Source: a virus. Taken from it: a stretch of 42,916 nt of DNA. The notes under the pieces are model-generated. The model was not told the DNA's origin. It ran no database searches and saw only the letters and a program-made list of their open reading frames with translations. The position numbers and the translations under genes were made by a program. Positions 18,388 to 25,759 of this stretch are shown here, one piece after another. Each line of letters starts with the position of its first letter. Positions within the stretch are counted from its first letter, which is position 1. Location: the IMG/VR virus record IMGVR_UViG_3300028925_005141, positions 1-42,916 of that record; one strand, 5' to 3'.

Positions 18388-18641
18388 TAATTATCCAATA
18401 CTAATAGAATATTTTTGGTACTCATAATTAAATATTCTTCCCTATCTATTTCTTGAACTACAAATCCTGGACCAAATAATACTTTGTCTCCTATTTCTAG
18501 TTCTTCTGCTTTACTACCAAGAGCTACTACTTCACCAACGTTTTCTTTGATTGCTACATCTGTTGTTAAAATAATACCTGCTTCTGTTTTGTTTTCTCTA
18601 GATTGCTGTTTAATTACAACTTCATCTCTTAATGGTTTCAT
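18387..18641 (-). CDS. GroES-like co-chaperonin
   Basis: An 84-residue protein with the Cpn10 layout: MKPLRDEVVIKQQ at the start, NKTEAGIILT at about 17-26 in the position of the mobile loop that contacts GroEL, GEVVALG (36-42), IGDKVLFGPG (50-59), then EEYLIM and NILLVLDN at the end. Bacterial GroES is about 95-97 residues, so this is a slightly short form. It would cap host GroEL, as T4 gp31 does to fold the T4 capsid protein. It is in the early block, far from the capsid gene, just after two structured non-coding elements. AAGGAG lies upstream. Confidence 0.85.
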   Translation of the reverse strand: MKPLRDEVVIKQQSRENKTEAGIILTTDVAIKENVGEVVALGSKAEELEIGDKVLFGPGFVVQEIDREEYLIMSTKNILLVLDN

Positions 18642-18659
18642 ATTGTCTCCTTGTTTTAT

Positions 18660-18912
18660 ATTAATATTGTAATGCGAACAACAAGGCTCGCTGTTTCCAA
18701 CTACTTTATCTTTCTGTTTGCGACTTTATCATCTGCGACTAACTACTCAGTTTTCTCATCAATTTCGTTTTCTATTTCTATTTGGTTGCTCTCACTCTAA
18801 GGTTTTCTATGTATAATCATCTATCGTTCTTATATGCGTTCTAAACATATATTACTAAAATATCCTTTACTTACTAACCTTTATCAAGGGTTGTCTACAT
18901 TACAATATTAAT
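18660..18912 (-). ncRNA. Candidate structured RNA or long 5' leader of the GroES-like gene
   Basis: A 253-base non-coding element bounded by a perfect 15-base inverted repeat: ATTAATATTGTAATG (18660-18674) and its complement (18898-18912). Inside this, ACAAC/GTTGT and a G-U pair extend the closing helix after a small gap. Within the leftward RNA there are hairpins CCTT-gata-AAGG and ATATG-tttagaacg-CATAT, and a direct repeat of GTCGCA. No ORF with a start fits. It ends 10 bases before the ribosome site of the GroES-like gene. It could be a leader, a separate RNA or a processed spacer; strand follows the operon and is inferred. Confidence 0.5.
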
Positions 18913-18921
18913 CTAATATTT

Positions 18922-19050
18922 TTATTCCCCCTCTAGTTAATATAGCAATACATCAGTGCCAACCAAGTGTATTTGCTTCGTTAATAAAGAATAAGGTGGA
19001 TTTTTACCACCCGCTTCCTTCAAAGCGTGTTAATAGTTGAGGGGGAATAA
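18922..19050 (-). ncRNA. Candidate structured RNA with 12-bp closing stem
   Basis: A 129-base element closed by TTATTCCCCCTC (18922-18933) and GAGGGGGAATAA (19039-19050), a perfect 12-bp stem with a GC core rare in this AT-rich DNA. Inside are GGTGG-attttta-CCACC and, directly next to it, CGCTT-ccttca-AAGCG. The arrangement looks like a multi-branched RNA. It is not a tRNA: arm order and the T-loop do not fit. It lies between the stop of the 47-residue gene and the element preceding GroES, leaving almost no unstructured spacer. Confidence 0.5.
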
Positions 19051-19053
19051 TTA

Positions 19054-19197
19054 TTATTCTTCTTCAAATAGTTTATGTATTTTTTTTAGCATTTTCTTAA
19101 TAATCTTATGCTCTCCTGGTGATACCCAAGGTGCCTTCTTAAAGTTAAGCAATGCAGACCGCATTATCAATAACTCTTCTTTAGTAAACTTAGTCAT
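19054..19197 (-). CDS. Small hypothetical protein
   Basis: A 47-residue ORF (MTKFTKEELLIMRSALLN...) with a basic C-terminal helix ending KKIHKLFEEE. Its ATG overlaps the last eight bases of the upstream gene, which suggests coupling. The N-terminal pattern (KEELLIMRSALLN) resembles that of its upstream neighbour (SKEEVEQVLIALAN), so the two may be distant relatives or fold alike. No function known. Confidence 0.6.
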   Translation of the reverse strand: MTKFTKEELLIMRSALLNFKKAPWVSPGEHKIIKKMLKKIHKLFEEE

Positions 19198-19432
19198 CGC
19201 AACACTCACAATTTCCTACTCTAGGTTGCCTATCTTCTAATCCTCTTATAATTTTATTTTCTTTTTGCATAAAAGGATTTTCTAATTTGTATAATACTTC
19301 TCTAATCATTTCTATATTTAAACGACTATTGTTTAGATATACATCTCTATACCTATGTTTAATAGTGATTACATTAGCCAAAGCAATTAACACTTGTTCT
19401 ACTTCTTCTTTACTTAGATTTACTTTTGCCAT
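19190..19432 (-). CDS. Hypothetical protein with C-terminal cysteines
   Basis: An 80-residue protein with helical sequence (LSKEEVEQVLIALANV) in the first quarter and a C-terminus with NCECCDD, three closely spaced cysteines that could bind a metal. It overlaps the upstream resolvase-like gene by 23 bases and the downstream gene by 8. No family recognised. Confidence 0.6.
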   Translation of the reverse strand: MAKVNLSKEEVEQVLIALANVITIKHRYRDVYLNNSRLNIEMIREVLYKLENPFMQKENKIIRGLEDRQPRVGNCECCDD

Positions 19433-19742
19433 CTTTTAACTCCTTCATCATTTTTATCCATTTTTCAAGAGGCATTATAATTAACGCTTCTTTTCTATCC
19501 ATCCTTGTTACCACCGCATCTACATCATCGCCATGGTACTCTGGGTATAGCCATTGTGCTACTTTCTTTCTTCGTTTTGCTTGTATGGTCCAATCTTCAA
19601 CAAGACAATCAACTACTTCACTATATCCTAGTGACCTACCATCAGAGGCATAGGCCCTCTTTGCAGAGAGCCCTTCCTCTTTAGCAGCATTGACAATCTC
19701 ACGTTCAAGATTATTACCACGTATTTTATTTTTATGAGCCAT
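19410..19742 (-). CDS. Holliday-junction-resolvase-like PDDEXK nuclease
   Basis: A 110-residue protein. NNLEREIVNAAKEEG puts E13 on the first helix, then EVVDCLVED gives D45, and WTIQAKRRKK gives Q54-x-K56 in place of the usual E-x-K. This order E - D - (E/Q)xK is that of archaeal Hjc-type resolvases and related phage nucleases. It would resolve branched DNA after replication and before packaging. It directly follows the primase-helicase and a 58-residue ORF. The Glu to Gln change in the active site is known in some PDDEXK enzymes, so activity cannot be excluded or assured. Confidence 0.65.
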   Translation of the reverse strand: MAHKNKIRGNNLEREIVNAAKEEGLSAKRAYASDGRSLGYSEVVDCLVEDWTIQAKRRKKVAQWLYPEYHGDDVDAVVTRMDRKEALIIMPLEKWIKMMKELKDGKSKSK

Positions 19743-19908
19743 TCCATAACCTCAAATTGAAATGTAATTCAACTGGTCCGATACCAAAGTGAAATCCAAA
19801 ATGTTCACCTTTATCTCTCTGGAATGATACTCCAAATTTGAATATGTATAATAATACTAACTCTTGAATCAAAGCAGTATCACTATTTACTGTATCTATT
19901 CTTATCAT
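19732..19908 (-). CDS. Small hypothetical protein
   Basis: A 58-residue protein from ATG at 19908 (MIRIDTVNSD...); an earlier in-frame ATG at 19920 lies inside the primase gene, while GGAG sits properly before 19908. The C-terminal part (HFGFHFGIGPVELHFNLRLWNGS) is split by alternating hydrophobic residues as in a small beta sheet. It overlaps the nuclease-like gene by 11 bases. No family recognised. Confidence 0.55.
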   Translation of the reverse strand: MIRIDTVNSDTALIQELVLLYIFKFGVSFQRDKGEHFGFHFGIGPVELHFNLRLWNGS

Positions 19909-19910
19909 TA

Positions 19911-21704
19911 TTAACTCCAATCAACTTGCCTAAAGGTCATCGTTTCATAATCAAAGAGTGCTGTCATTTCAAACTTGCCATCATCTCTTGATTTCTCACT
20001 AGTTATTACTCTAGCTTTTTCGTCACGATTACCTTTAACCATAATTACTTTATCTGCTTTCTGTACCACATTAGTACTACCTTTTAATGAATGCAATGCT
20101 ATGGTGTTACCTGCTGCAGATATTTTGTTTACGTGATGCACAGCTATGATAATTATATTATGCTTCTGTGCCATTTCTTTTAGTGCACCAATGATAATGT
20201 TTTGTCGTTGTATTTCAGACTCAACTCTATCAACGTGTACTTCATCAGTCGTATCAACTACTAAGATGTTAGGTTCATGAGTAGCAATTACCTTCTTAAT
20301 AGCTTCAATCTCTGGTGCTATTGTCATTACTTGAATATGACCTAATTGTTCTTTGAAAGATATATTTGGATTAGACGTTGCTTTGTCTATTACCCATTCT
20401 TCTGTTTGTTTATTAGCTATCTGAACAAATCTTCTAAATGTTAAAAACTCATTCATTTCTAATGACAAGAACAATGTATCTTTCTCTGCTCCTACTACTA
20501 CATTTTGTACAAATGCAGATTTACCCATACCAGTATCACCAGAAAACACTACAAGTTCTCCAGGTTTAATGATATAGTCTTGGCAGTTAAAGATATCAGC
20601 CATATTAATTGATTTCTTTGTGACATCATTTTGTAGATATTCTATTAATGATTTAGTCATATCATCTACATTCTTGATATCTAATGTGTAATCTTTTCGT
20701 TTGAAATGAATACACTTTGGGTCGCAATATTCTGCCATGATAACATCATTACACCCATATTGGTAGTTTCCGTCATACACGTTACTTACCGTTCTTATTA
20801 TTTCTTCATCATCCATTGTTCCTGAACTCCATTGTAACATACCATTTAATGCTACAATATAAGGAACACCTGCACGTTTGTATGTACTAGACATACGCAT
20901 CATTTTCATATTACGTTGTCCTTCTACAGGACCTTCATTAAATGCGTGCTGCATACAAGTAACAACAGAAGTTGTATCTTTACTACGATAATTACCTCCT
21001 GTTACTGCCTGTGATGTAGACACAATAAGATGTTGTAAGTATGGTTCTACTTCTTTATCTCTGAATAAATCACTATACCATTCACAATCTTCTTCTCGAT
21101 ATGATTGATATGAATCAGAATTTGAAGCCATCTCTTGCACTTCAGAGTAATCTAAATCCCAGATTCTATGATAAGGTATATACACCTTATATAATCCAGT
21201 CTTTTTATTAACACTAAATGGTGCTCTAATGATACGTGTTTTATCAAAGATACTATCTGCAAATGATAAATGTTCTTTCATAGTAAGCTTTACTTTTTCA
21301 TGTAATACTCTACTTGGTTGAAAGCCAAATACATTTAATAGTTCTATATGATAACCATTACCACTAAACCATATATTCACGTGAGATTTGTCAATGCCCA
21401 GGTCTTCTATTTCACCTAGGCATTGTAACAAATAAGGTTGGAACTGATTGTCTGGCATATTGCCTTTATCTACATCCAATATAATTGAATCTAAATATGT
21501 TAAACCATCAAATCCTTTAACTGTACGATTTGTTTCCACATACTCTTTCATGGTTTCATCAAAGCTATAATAGCTTCTATACATTTCACCATTCCATTTA
21601 TGTTCACTAATCATACTATTAAATTCTTCAACAGTACACACAGTTCCATTACGACTGGAAACACTACCATTGATTATCTCAATTATAGTCTTTTTATTTT
21701 CCAT
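19911..21704 (-). CDS. AEP-type primase fused to DnaB-like helicase
   Basis: A 597-residue replication protein. The N-terminal half has archaeo-eukaryotic primase motifs: ILDVD with D77 and D79, WFSGNGYHIEL with SGNGYH at 114-119, and RIIRAPFSVNKKTG from 157. A cysteine set at 318, 327 and 331 (GC, then YCDPKC) may bind metal. The C-terminal half is RecA-like: Walker A GDTGMGKSA (389-397), Walker B ILVVDTTDE (480-488), and IIIAVHHVNK. It would unwind DNA and make primers. There is no TOPRIM domain of the T7 gp4 type and no phage DNA polymerase in the window, so host polymerase probably extends the primers. Confidence 0.85.
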   Translation of the reverse strand: MENKKTIIEIINGSVSSRNGTVCTVEEFNSMISEHKWNGEMYRSYYSFDETMKEYVETNRTVKGFDGLTYLDSIILDVDKGNMPDNQFQPYLLQCLGEIEDLGIDKSHVNIWFSGNGYHIELLNVFGFQPSRVLHEKVKLTMKEHLSFADSIFDKTRIIRAPFSVNKKTGLYKVYIPYHRIWDLDYSEVQEMASNSDSYQSYREEDCEWYSDLFRDKEVEPYLQHLIVSTSQAVTGGNYRSKDTTSVVTCMQHAFNEGPVEGQRNMKMMRMSSTYKRAGVPYIVALNGMLQWSSGTMDDEEIIRTVSNVYDGNYQYGCNDVIMAEYCDPKCIHFKRKDYTLDIKNVDDMTKSLIEYLQNDVTKKSINMADIFNCQDYIIKPGELVVFSGDTGMGKSAFVQNVVVGAEKDTLFLSLEMNEFLTFRRFVQIANKQTEEWVIDKATSNPNISFKEQLGHIQVMTIAPEIEAIKKVIATHEPNILVVDTTDEVHVDRVESEIQRQNIIIGALKEMAQKHNIIIIAVHHVNKISAAGNTIALHSLKGSTNVVQKADKVIMVKGNRDEKARVITSEKSRDDGKFEMTALFDYETMTFRQVDWS

Positions 21705-21943
21705 CCTTTTACCTTTGTATCTGAATTAATATATTCTTCTAACTCTATTCCTAAACGCATTAAAGTGTTACCTTCACGTATCTTTCTAAATGCTCTAGAA
21801 TAAGTACTTGGGGTATGTACTTTTTGATGTGCTAGTCTACCATAGACAGGTACTTCACTTTCTAAATCATAGGAAGCAAAATACCCATCGGTAGATTTAG
21901 ACTTATTATCAATCCATCTTAATAAAATGTCTTGTGCAGTCAT
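21683..21943 (-). CDS. Hypothetical protein, possible DNA-binding helices
   Basis: An 86-residue basic protein between the SSB-like and primase-helicase genes, overlapping each (22 bases and one base). TPSTYSRAFRKIREG around 45-59 followed by a hydrophobic strand looks like a winged-helix-type segment, and its place suggests a replication accessory such as a helicase loader or initiator. That role is inferred from neighbours only. Confidence 0.5.
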   Translation of the reverse strand: MTAQDILLRWIDNKSKSTDGYFASYDLESEVPVYGRLAHQKVHTPSTYSRAFRKIREGNTLMRLGIELEEYINSDTKVKGWKIKRL

Positions 21944-22476
21944 TAAAATGGTAAGTCATCCACTTTCATACCATTGTCTAAAGTGTCACCACTTCTAGCT
22001 TCAAGTACTTCAGGTGTAGGTTTCAAGTAGTTCTTCGGATAACCTTTTGCAACTTGGTCCATAAAACGTTTACCAAGTTCATCTGTTTTATCTAAAGAAG
22101 ATACTACTCCCCATGTAGCATTTTTGTATTTACCAGTTGATTTGTAATTCAGTACTGCTACTTCTTTACCAATCAATGTTTCTACATTTACTTGACCTAT
22201 ATCAGATACATTTAAATCAGCATTAGCTGCAAGATACAATGTATTAACATCATCTGGATATTTTAGTCCAGTTACAATACCATTATTATCTTTTTCAAAG
22301 TTCTGATTAATGAAGGCAGTATAGTTATATCCACTATCTACATCTTCATACTTCATACGAATACTACAATCATTGTATTGAGAATCTATTTGTTCTGCTT
22401 CTACAATTCTGCAGTGATTAATAAACCAATTTTTATTAGAAGTGTTGGTTTTCACTTTTGTTCCAGTAATAGCCAT
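21943..22476 (-). CDS. Single-stranded DNA-binding-like protein
   Basis: A 177-residue protein with beta-rich body and a C-terminus ending MKVDDLPF. The acidic tip with final Pro-Phe is the hallmark of SSB proteins (DDDIPF in E. coli), which uses it to recruit partners. It lies between the annealing-protein candidate and the primase-helicase, as SSB genes do. The OB-fold itself cannot be seen by eye, so the call depends on tip and context. Confidence 0.65.
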   Translation of the reverse strand: MAITGTKVKTNTSNKNWFINHCRIVEAEQIDSQYNDCSIRMKYEDVDSGYNYTAFINQNFEKDNNGIVTGLKYPDDVNTLYLAANADLNVSDIGQVNVETLIGKEVAVLNYKSTGKYKNATWGVVSSLDKTDELGKRFMDQVAKGYPKNYLKPTPEVLEARSGDTLDNGMKVDDLPF

Positions 22477-22479
22477 TTA

Positions 22480-23043
22480 CTAAGCTCCTTCTGTTTTCGT
22501 TAACGATTCAAAGTACTCTGTACTCTGACTTACTTTAAGTTTGGTATCGAAGAATCCAGCTTGTCGTTTCTGTTTGTATCTAAGGTGGTCTTCTTCTGGA
22601 AGTTTACCTGCTTTAGCTGCTTCATTAGCTGCTTTATCCATAGCTGTTAATGATGCTACTGTTGGATTAATTTGCTTTTGTTTAGCTTTTGCATTTTCTA
22701 CTTCCTCTTTACTAGCAATAGAAAAGTCACCACCAAATCCTGCAAATGCTAATGCACGACCTACTGCTGATGTTTCACCATTTTCTAATGCTGATGTTTT
22801 GTTTACAAATCCTGTGTTATCACGCTCTGCTGCATGACCAACATAATACCATTCTGGTTGTTGTACAGGGTTTGGTTTAACTATTGCTTTTATAACATAC
22901 TCATTGCAAGTTTCACCTGTAGGTGTATCTACAATTTTACTTACACTTAGTAGTTCTGTTTCAATAGTTGATTCTGGAAATTCATCTGCGAATGCAATGA
23001 TTCTATCTTTTACTTCGGTATAATCTTTACCTTTGAATTTCAT
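22480..23043 (-). CDS. Putative ssDNA-annealing/recombination protein
   Basis: A 187-residue protein. The core GFVNKTSALENGETSAVGRA (78-97) followed by LAFAGFG and IASKEEVENA is a pattern I know from phage proteins in the place of Erf-like or related annealing genes, often left unannotated. The C-terminal third is charged and Lys-rich. The stop is 3 bases before the SSB-like start. Annealing activity is inferred from the pattern and from this context; it could instead be another ssDNA-binding accessory. Confidence 0.5.
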   Translation of the reverse strand: MKFKGKDYTEVKDRIIAFADEFPESTIETELLSVSKIVDTPTGETCNEYVIKAIVKPNPVQQPEWYYVGHAAERDNTGFVNKTSALENGETSAVGRALAFAGFGGDFSIASKEEVENAKAKQKQINPTVASLTAMDKAANEAAKAGKLPEEDHLRYKQKRQAGFFDTKLKVSQSTEYFESLTKTEGA

Positions 23044-23073
23044 ACAATCTCCTTATTATTTTTTTTATTATTA

Positions 23074-23112
23074 TTGGACTAGTAAGTTATATATAATAAC
23101 TCACTAATCCAA
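23074..23112 (-). other. Perfect 17-bp RNA hairpin in the leader of the annealing-protein gene
   Basis: In the leftward RNA TTGGATTAGTGAGTTAT pairs with ATAACTTACTAGTCCAA over a 5-base loop TATAT. All 17 pairs form, two of them G-U. On the opposite strand these two positions would be A-C mismatches, so the structure is favoured in the leftward transcript. No U-run follows, so it is not a terminator. It lies 31 bases before the ATG at 23043 and fills most of an 80-base gap. RNase processing or mRNA protection are likely roles. Confidence 0.6.
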
Positions 23113-23124
23113 TTATTTTGTTTA

Positions 23125-23364
23125 TTATTCTCCTAGATATTTAGGCATACCAAGGGGTGTGTCATATAGATAATCTAAATCCCAACCTCTTACTAGTGTA
23201 TTGTCTTTCCAGGTACAATATACATAGTATGACCATTCATCTACTAACTTAGGCTCTAAGTAATACTTGCGTTGTTCTTCTATTTCAAAGCCTTCAATTC
23301 GTTTCATTACAAATTGTTTTGCAAGTATTTGCAATTCATCTTTTCTATATCGTTTCTTTTTCAT
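23125..23364 (-). CDS. Hypothetical protein
   Basis: A 79-residue protein with a basic N-terminus (MKKKRYRKDELQILAKQF) and a Tyr/Trp-rich second half (DEWSYYVYCTWKDN). It overlaps the upstream MazG-like gene by 20 bases. The hairpin at 23074-23112 follows its stop. No recognised family. Confidence 0.6.
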   Translation of the reverse strand: MKKKRYRKDELQILAKQFVMKRIEGFEIEEQRKYYLEPKLVDEWSYYVYCTWKDNTLVRGWDLDYLYDTPLGMPKYLGE

Positions 23365-23734
23365 ATATCAACTCCATATATTTAATTGTTTGATAACAAG
23401 TGTTAAACAATATATTACCCATCATATGTGCATGATAACGTTGTTGTTCAGTTTCTGCTTTACTAATGAGATTTAATCCGATAGAAGAAAGATATACAAT
23501 AGCATCACATAATTCTTCGTATGCTTCTTGTGTAAATATTCTACCATCTGAATCTTCTATTGGTACTTGCATACCATACTTTTCAGCACCAATATCTAAT
23601 CGTTGACCAATGTCATCAATCAATAATGATGAATACTTTACTTTCTTTGGTACTATATTTTCAGCATCAAGCTGTTCACGTACCATCTTCAAAGTATTTT
23701 GTATGTTTGTTATTATTCTTGCATTGTTTGTCAT
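23345..23734 (-). CDS. MazG-like nucleotide pyrophosphohydrolase family protein
   Basis: A 129-residue helical protein. DIGAEKYGMQVP then GRIFTQEAYEELCDAIVYLSS (the Glu/Asp set around residues 65-85) matches the helix-with-EExxD pattern of the all-alpha NTP pyrophosphatase group seen in phages, where it may act on (p)ppGpp or unusual dNTPs. Only one of the usual two acidic motif sets is plain, so it could be a degenerate member. It overlaps the next gene upstream by four bases. Confidence 0.45.
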   Translation of the reverse strand: MTNNARIITNIQNTLKMVREQLDAENIVPKKVKYSSLLIDDIGQRLDIGAEKYGMQVPIEDSDGRIFTQEAYEELCDAIVYLSSIGLNLISKAETEQQRYHAHMMGNILFNTCYQTIKYMELIYEKETI

Positions 23735-23970
23735 AACTCTACTCCATTTTCTTCTCTATATGGTTCCATATGTTTTGTTCTCAAATGGTCATTACGTTCG
23801 TGATTTAAGTTTGATATATCATCTTCTATTTCACTTAATGCTTCTTCAAATTCATTTCTAATACTATCTGTATCTAAATAATATCCTTCTTCTTCGTCAA
23901 AAGAATAATAAATATTAATAGATATACTAGCATCTAGTTTTTCTGTTCCATTTGCTATGTTATTTCTCAC
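23731..23970 (-). CDS. Hypothetical acidic protein
   Basis: A 79-residue protein with an acidic middle (DEEEGYYLDTDSIRNEFEEAL) split over a predicted helix, and a short N-terminal strand (ASISINIYYSF). It overlaps both neighbours by four bases (ATGA type). No family recognised; its size and charge resemble early host-takeover proteins, which is only a suggestion. Confidence 0.55.
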   Translation of the reverse strand: MRNNIANGTEKLDASISINIYYSFDEEEGYYLDTDSIRNEFEEALSEIEDDISNLNHERNDHLRTKHMEPYREENGVEL

Positions 23971-24224
23971 ATTCTACTCCCATCCATTATTTCATCATAT
24001 TTATCTTTATTGCCTCCGCATTCTTCAGCAATCTTTTCTTGCCATTCAAAGTATGTCATTGGTTTAGTTTCATCTTGACAAGTATCACAATAATAATCAT
24101 CTATACTAGTAGTGTCTATTATTTCTTGTGTGTTCATATTAACCCACACCTTTTCTTCTACTTCTTCTGAACCGCAGTAATCACATACCCACATATAATC
24201 CATGTCTTTTTTATTCGTTTCCAT
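23967..24224 (-). CDS. Zinc-ribbon-like small protein
   Basis: An 85-residue protein with CDYCGS near the N-terminus and YYCDTCQDE about 30 residues later, two CxxC pairs that would hold one zinc. The start is taken as the third of three consecutive ATGs because AGGA lies 5 bases before it; the first would add two Met. After the ribbon comes MTYFEWQEKI. It overlaps the upstream gene by 14 bases. Possibly nucleic-acid or protein binding. Confidence 0.6.
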   Translation of the reverse strand: METNKKDMDYMWVCDYCGSEEVEEKVWVNMNTQEIIDTTSIDDYYCDTCQDETKPMTYFEWQEKIAEECGGNKDKYDEIMDGSRM

Positions 24225-24444
24225 CATCATCCTTTACTCTAAATTGTTCTACCCACTGGTCAGCATATCTTGGTACATTTTGCACTCCTGCAAACCAATA
24301 CCAACCTCTACCATATTGTTTGTAGAACTCTTCACGTTCTTGTATACCCTTTTTACTCCAAGGGTTTACACTTTTAAACTCTTTTAATCGTTCTTCAAAG
24401 CTTTTTTCACACTCCAAAGGGTTATTGTTTATATCATATGTCAT
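24211..24444 (-). CDS. Hypothetical protein
   Basis: A 77-residue protein rich in aromatic and charged residues (FKSVNPWSKKGIQER, GRGWYWFAGVQ). It is the first gene after a 168-base structured non-coding gap (24445-24612). A ribosome site GAGG precedes ATG at 24444. No family recognised. Confidence 0.55.
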   Translation of the reverse strand: MTYDINNNPLECEKSFEERLKEFKSVNPWSKKGIQEREEFYKQYGRGWYWFAGVQNVPRYADQWVEQFRVKDDDGNE

Positions 24445-24464
24445 ATTTTCCTCACTATTTATTA

Positions 24465-24604
24465 TCCCCTAGCTGTGTTTACCATCTAGATTTATACACC
24501 ACTACGTGACATACCAGGCCATCACTAGGGGACAATATGTTACAGGAAGAGGGTCGTGCTATCTTCTCTATACGACTTCTGTACAGTAGCCAATCTTCCT
24601 GTAA
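24465..24604 (-). ncRNA. Two adjacent stem-loop elements (candidate structured RNA)
   Basis: The gap 24445-24612 has no ORF. It contains TCCCCTAG (24465-24472) with CTAGGGGA (24525-24532), and next to it TTACAGGAAGA (24540-24550) with TCTTCCTGTAA (24594-24604), an 11-bp perfect stem. Inside the second, GTCGT (24553-24557) pairs with ACGAC (24572-24576), and CTGTACAG forms a short palindrome, so a three-way junction is possible. No T-tract follows in either direction. Strand is taken from the surrounding operon. Confidence 0.5.
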
Positions 24605-24612
24605 TATTAATA

Positions 24613-25068
24613 TTACCAACTACAAGAGTAAACAACTGTTTCGTCATTTGCTAATTTTTCTCTAGCAAATTCTACAAACTCTAAGTCTTGTTCTCTGTAG
24701 TAATCTCTTTGTTCTTCTTGGATTTCGTGTCCCCACATAAATCCACCTTCACAAAAGTATTCAGAATATCTACTACGAATAGCTTTTTCAAGTCTATCTA
24801 TGTCTTGATGTTTAAGTTTAATTTCATTCCAACTGATAGGATTCCAATACGTTTCATCAGTACCGTCATCTCTTGCTATTTCTTCCCATTTATTTTCAAT
24901 ATTATTTCTTTCCATATAAAGGGTGTTCATAAACTCTTGTAGTCTAGCGTGTTTACGCCACTCAAATGGACCTGCCATCTGATATTCATCTACTTTTGTT
25001 TCACCTTCTGGTGTTTTCCATTCGTATCTTTTTGTTTGTTTTACACCTGCGAATTGGTCTAATCCCAT
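24613..25068 (-). CDS. Conserved phage protein of the MGLDQ type
   Basis: A 151-residue protein beginning MGLDQFAGVK, then GPFEWRKHARLQEFMNTLY and GGFMWGHE. This N-terminus and the WRKHxxLQ segment recur in phages, where it is sometimes mislabelled phosphoglycerate kinase; true function unknown. A GAGAG ribosome site precedes the ATG. It is followed at once by the structured element at 24465-24604. Confidence 0.6.
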   Translation of the reverse strand: MGLDQFAGVKQTKRYEWKTPEGETKVDEYQMAGPFEWRKHARLQEFMNTLYMERNNIENKWEEIARDDGTDETYWNPISWNEIKLKHQDIDRLEKAIRSRYSEYFCEGGFMWGHEIQEEQRDYYREQDLEFVEFAREKLANDETVVYSCSW

Positions 25069-25086
25069 ATTATACTCTCCTTTTTA

Positions 25087-25455
25087 TTATAGTTCTGCTT
25101 CATACCAGCAAGAACCTTCTTCTTTTATACATTTTACTATTTTTTCACCTAATGTTAGTCTAGCATACCATTTAAGTAAATGAGCTGTTATTTCCTCACT
25201 AACTTTTAATGCTTCTGCTAAACTTTGATTAGTGTATGTACTGCGACTATTAAAGAACTTTCTCATTGTTGTTAAGTATCCTCTTAACACTTCTTTACAT
25301 TCTTTAACGCCTTGTTCTGCTAATTCTAAATCATCTGAATAGTAAGGTATATAACTTGGTTCTTGTTCTCTCATACCAAAGTAGTCACCATCATCAGATG
25401 ATTGTACTGCAAACCAAAACTTACCTTCTATATCTCCGTGGTAATATCTTCCCAT
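25087..25455 (-). CDS. Hypothetical protein
   Basis: A 122-residue protein starting MGRYYHGDIEGKFWFAVQSSDD, then PSYIPYYSDD and helical sequence to the end. The first part resembles a common phage protein that begins with 'GRYYNGDIEGKFWF', seen in marine and other phages without function. The upstream gene stops one base before its ATG region, so they are co-translated. Confidence 0.6.
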   Translation of the reverse strand: MGRYYHGDIEGKFWFAVQSSDDGDYFGMREQEPSYIPYYSDDLELAEQGVKECKEVLRGYLTTMRKFFNSRSTYTNQSLAEALKVSEEITAHLLKWYARLTLGEKIVKCIKEEGSCWYEAEL

Positions 25456-25456
25456 T

Positions 25457-25732
25457 TTATGCTCTCCTTATTTTTTCTGTTTCTAAAATACAAATTATTA
25501 ATTCCATATATGGTTCTAAGTATTTATGTGGTATTTTGTTTTGTATATCTTTTTCTAAATGCCAAATGTAATCAACTAAATCGACATTCCAATTATCAAA
25601 ACAACCATCGCACATATCATTTACTACTCTACATTCTTCTGGAATATATTTATCCCAATCTAATTCCATATCCCATACATCAGTATCTGTAAATATTCTA
25701 TCGCATCTATTACATTGTTTATTAAGTTCCAT
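25457..25732 (-). CDS. Small protein with two CxxC pairs
   Basis: A 91-residue acidic protein with CNRCDR at residues 7-12 and MCDGCFDN about 30 residues later, a likely zinc-binding knuckle. The C-terminal half is helical. It is the first gene after the hairpin element at 25760-25817. No known family could be named. Confidence 0.6.
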   Translation of the reverse strand: MELNKQCNRCDRIFTDTDVWDMELDWDKYIPEECRVVNDMCDGCFDNWNVDLVDYIWHLEKDIQNKIPHKYLEPYMELIICILETEKIRRA

Positions 25733-25759
25733 ATTATTTTTCCTTATTGTTTATATTAT

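Noticed and set aside
18684-18800. Leftward frame reading like a coiled-coil peptide with two in-frame TAG codons before GroES
   Set aside because: No start codon and two stops; the region is better explained as a structured element. Amber suppression has no other support because genes elsewhere use TAG as stop.
18922-19050. tRNA or tmRNA reading of the branched element
   Set aside because: Arm order and loop sequences do not fit, and no CCA or tag frame is seen.
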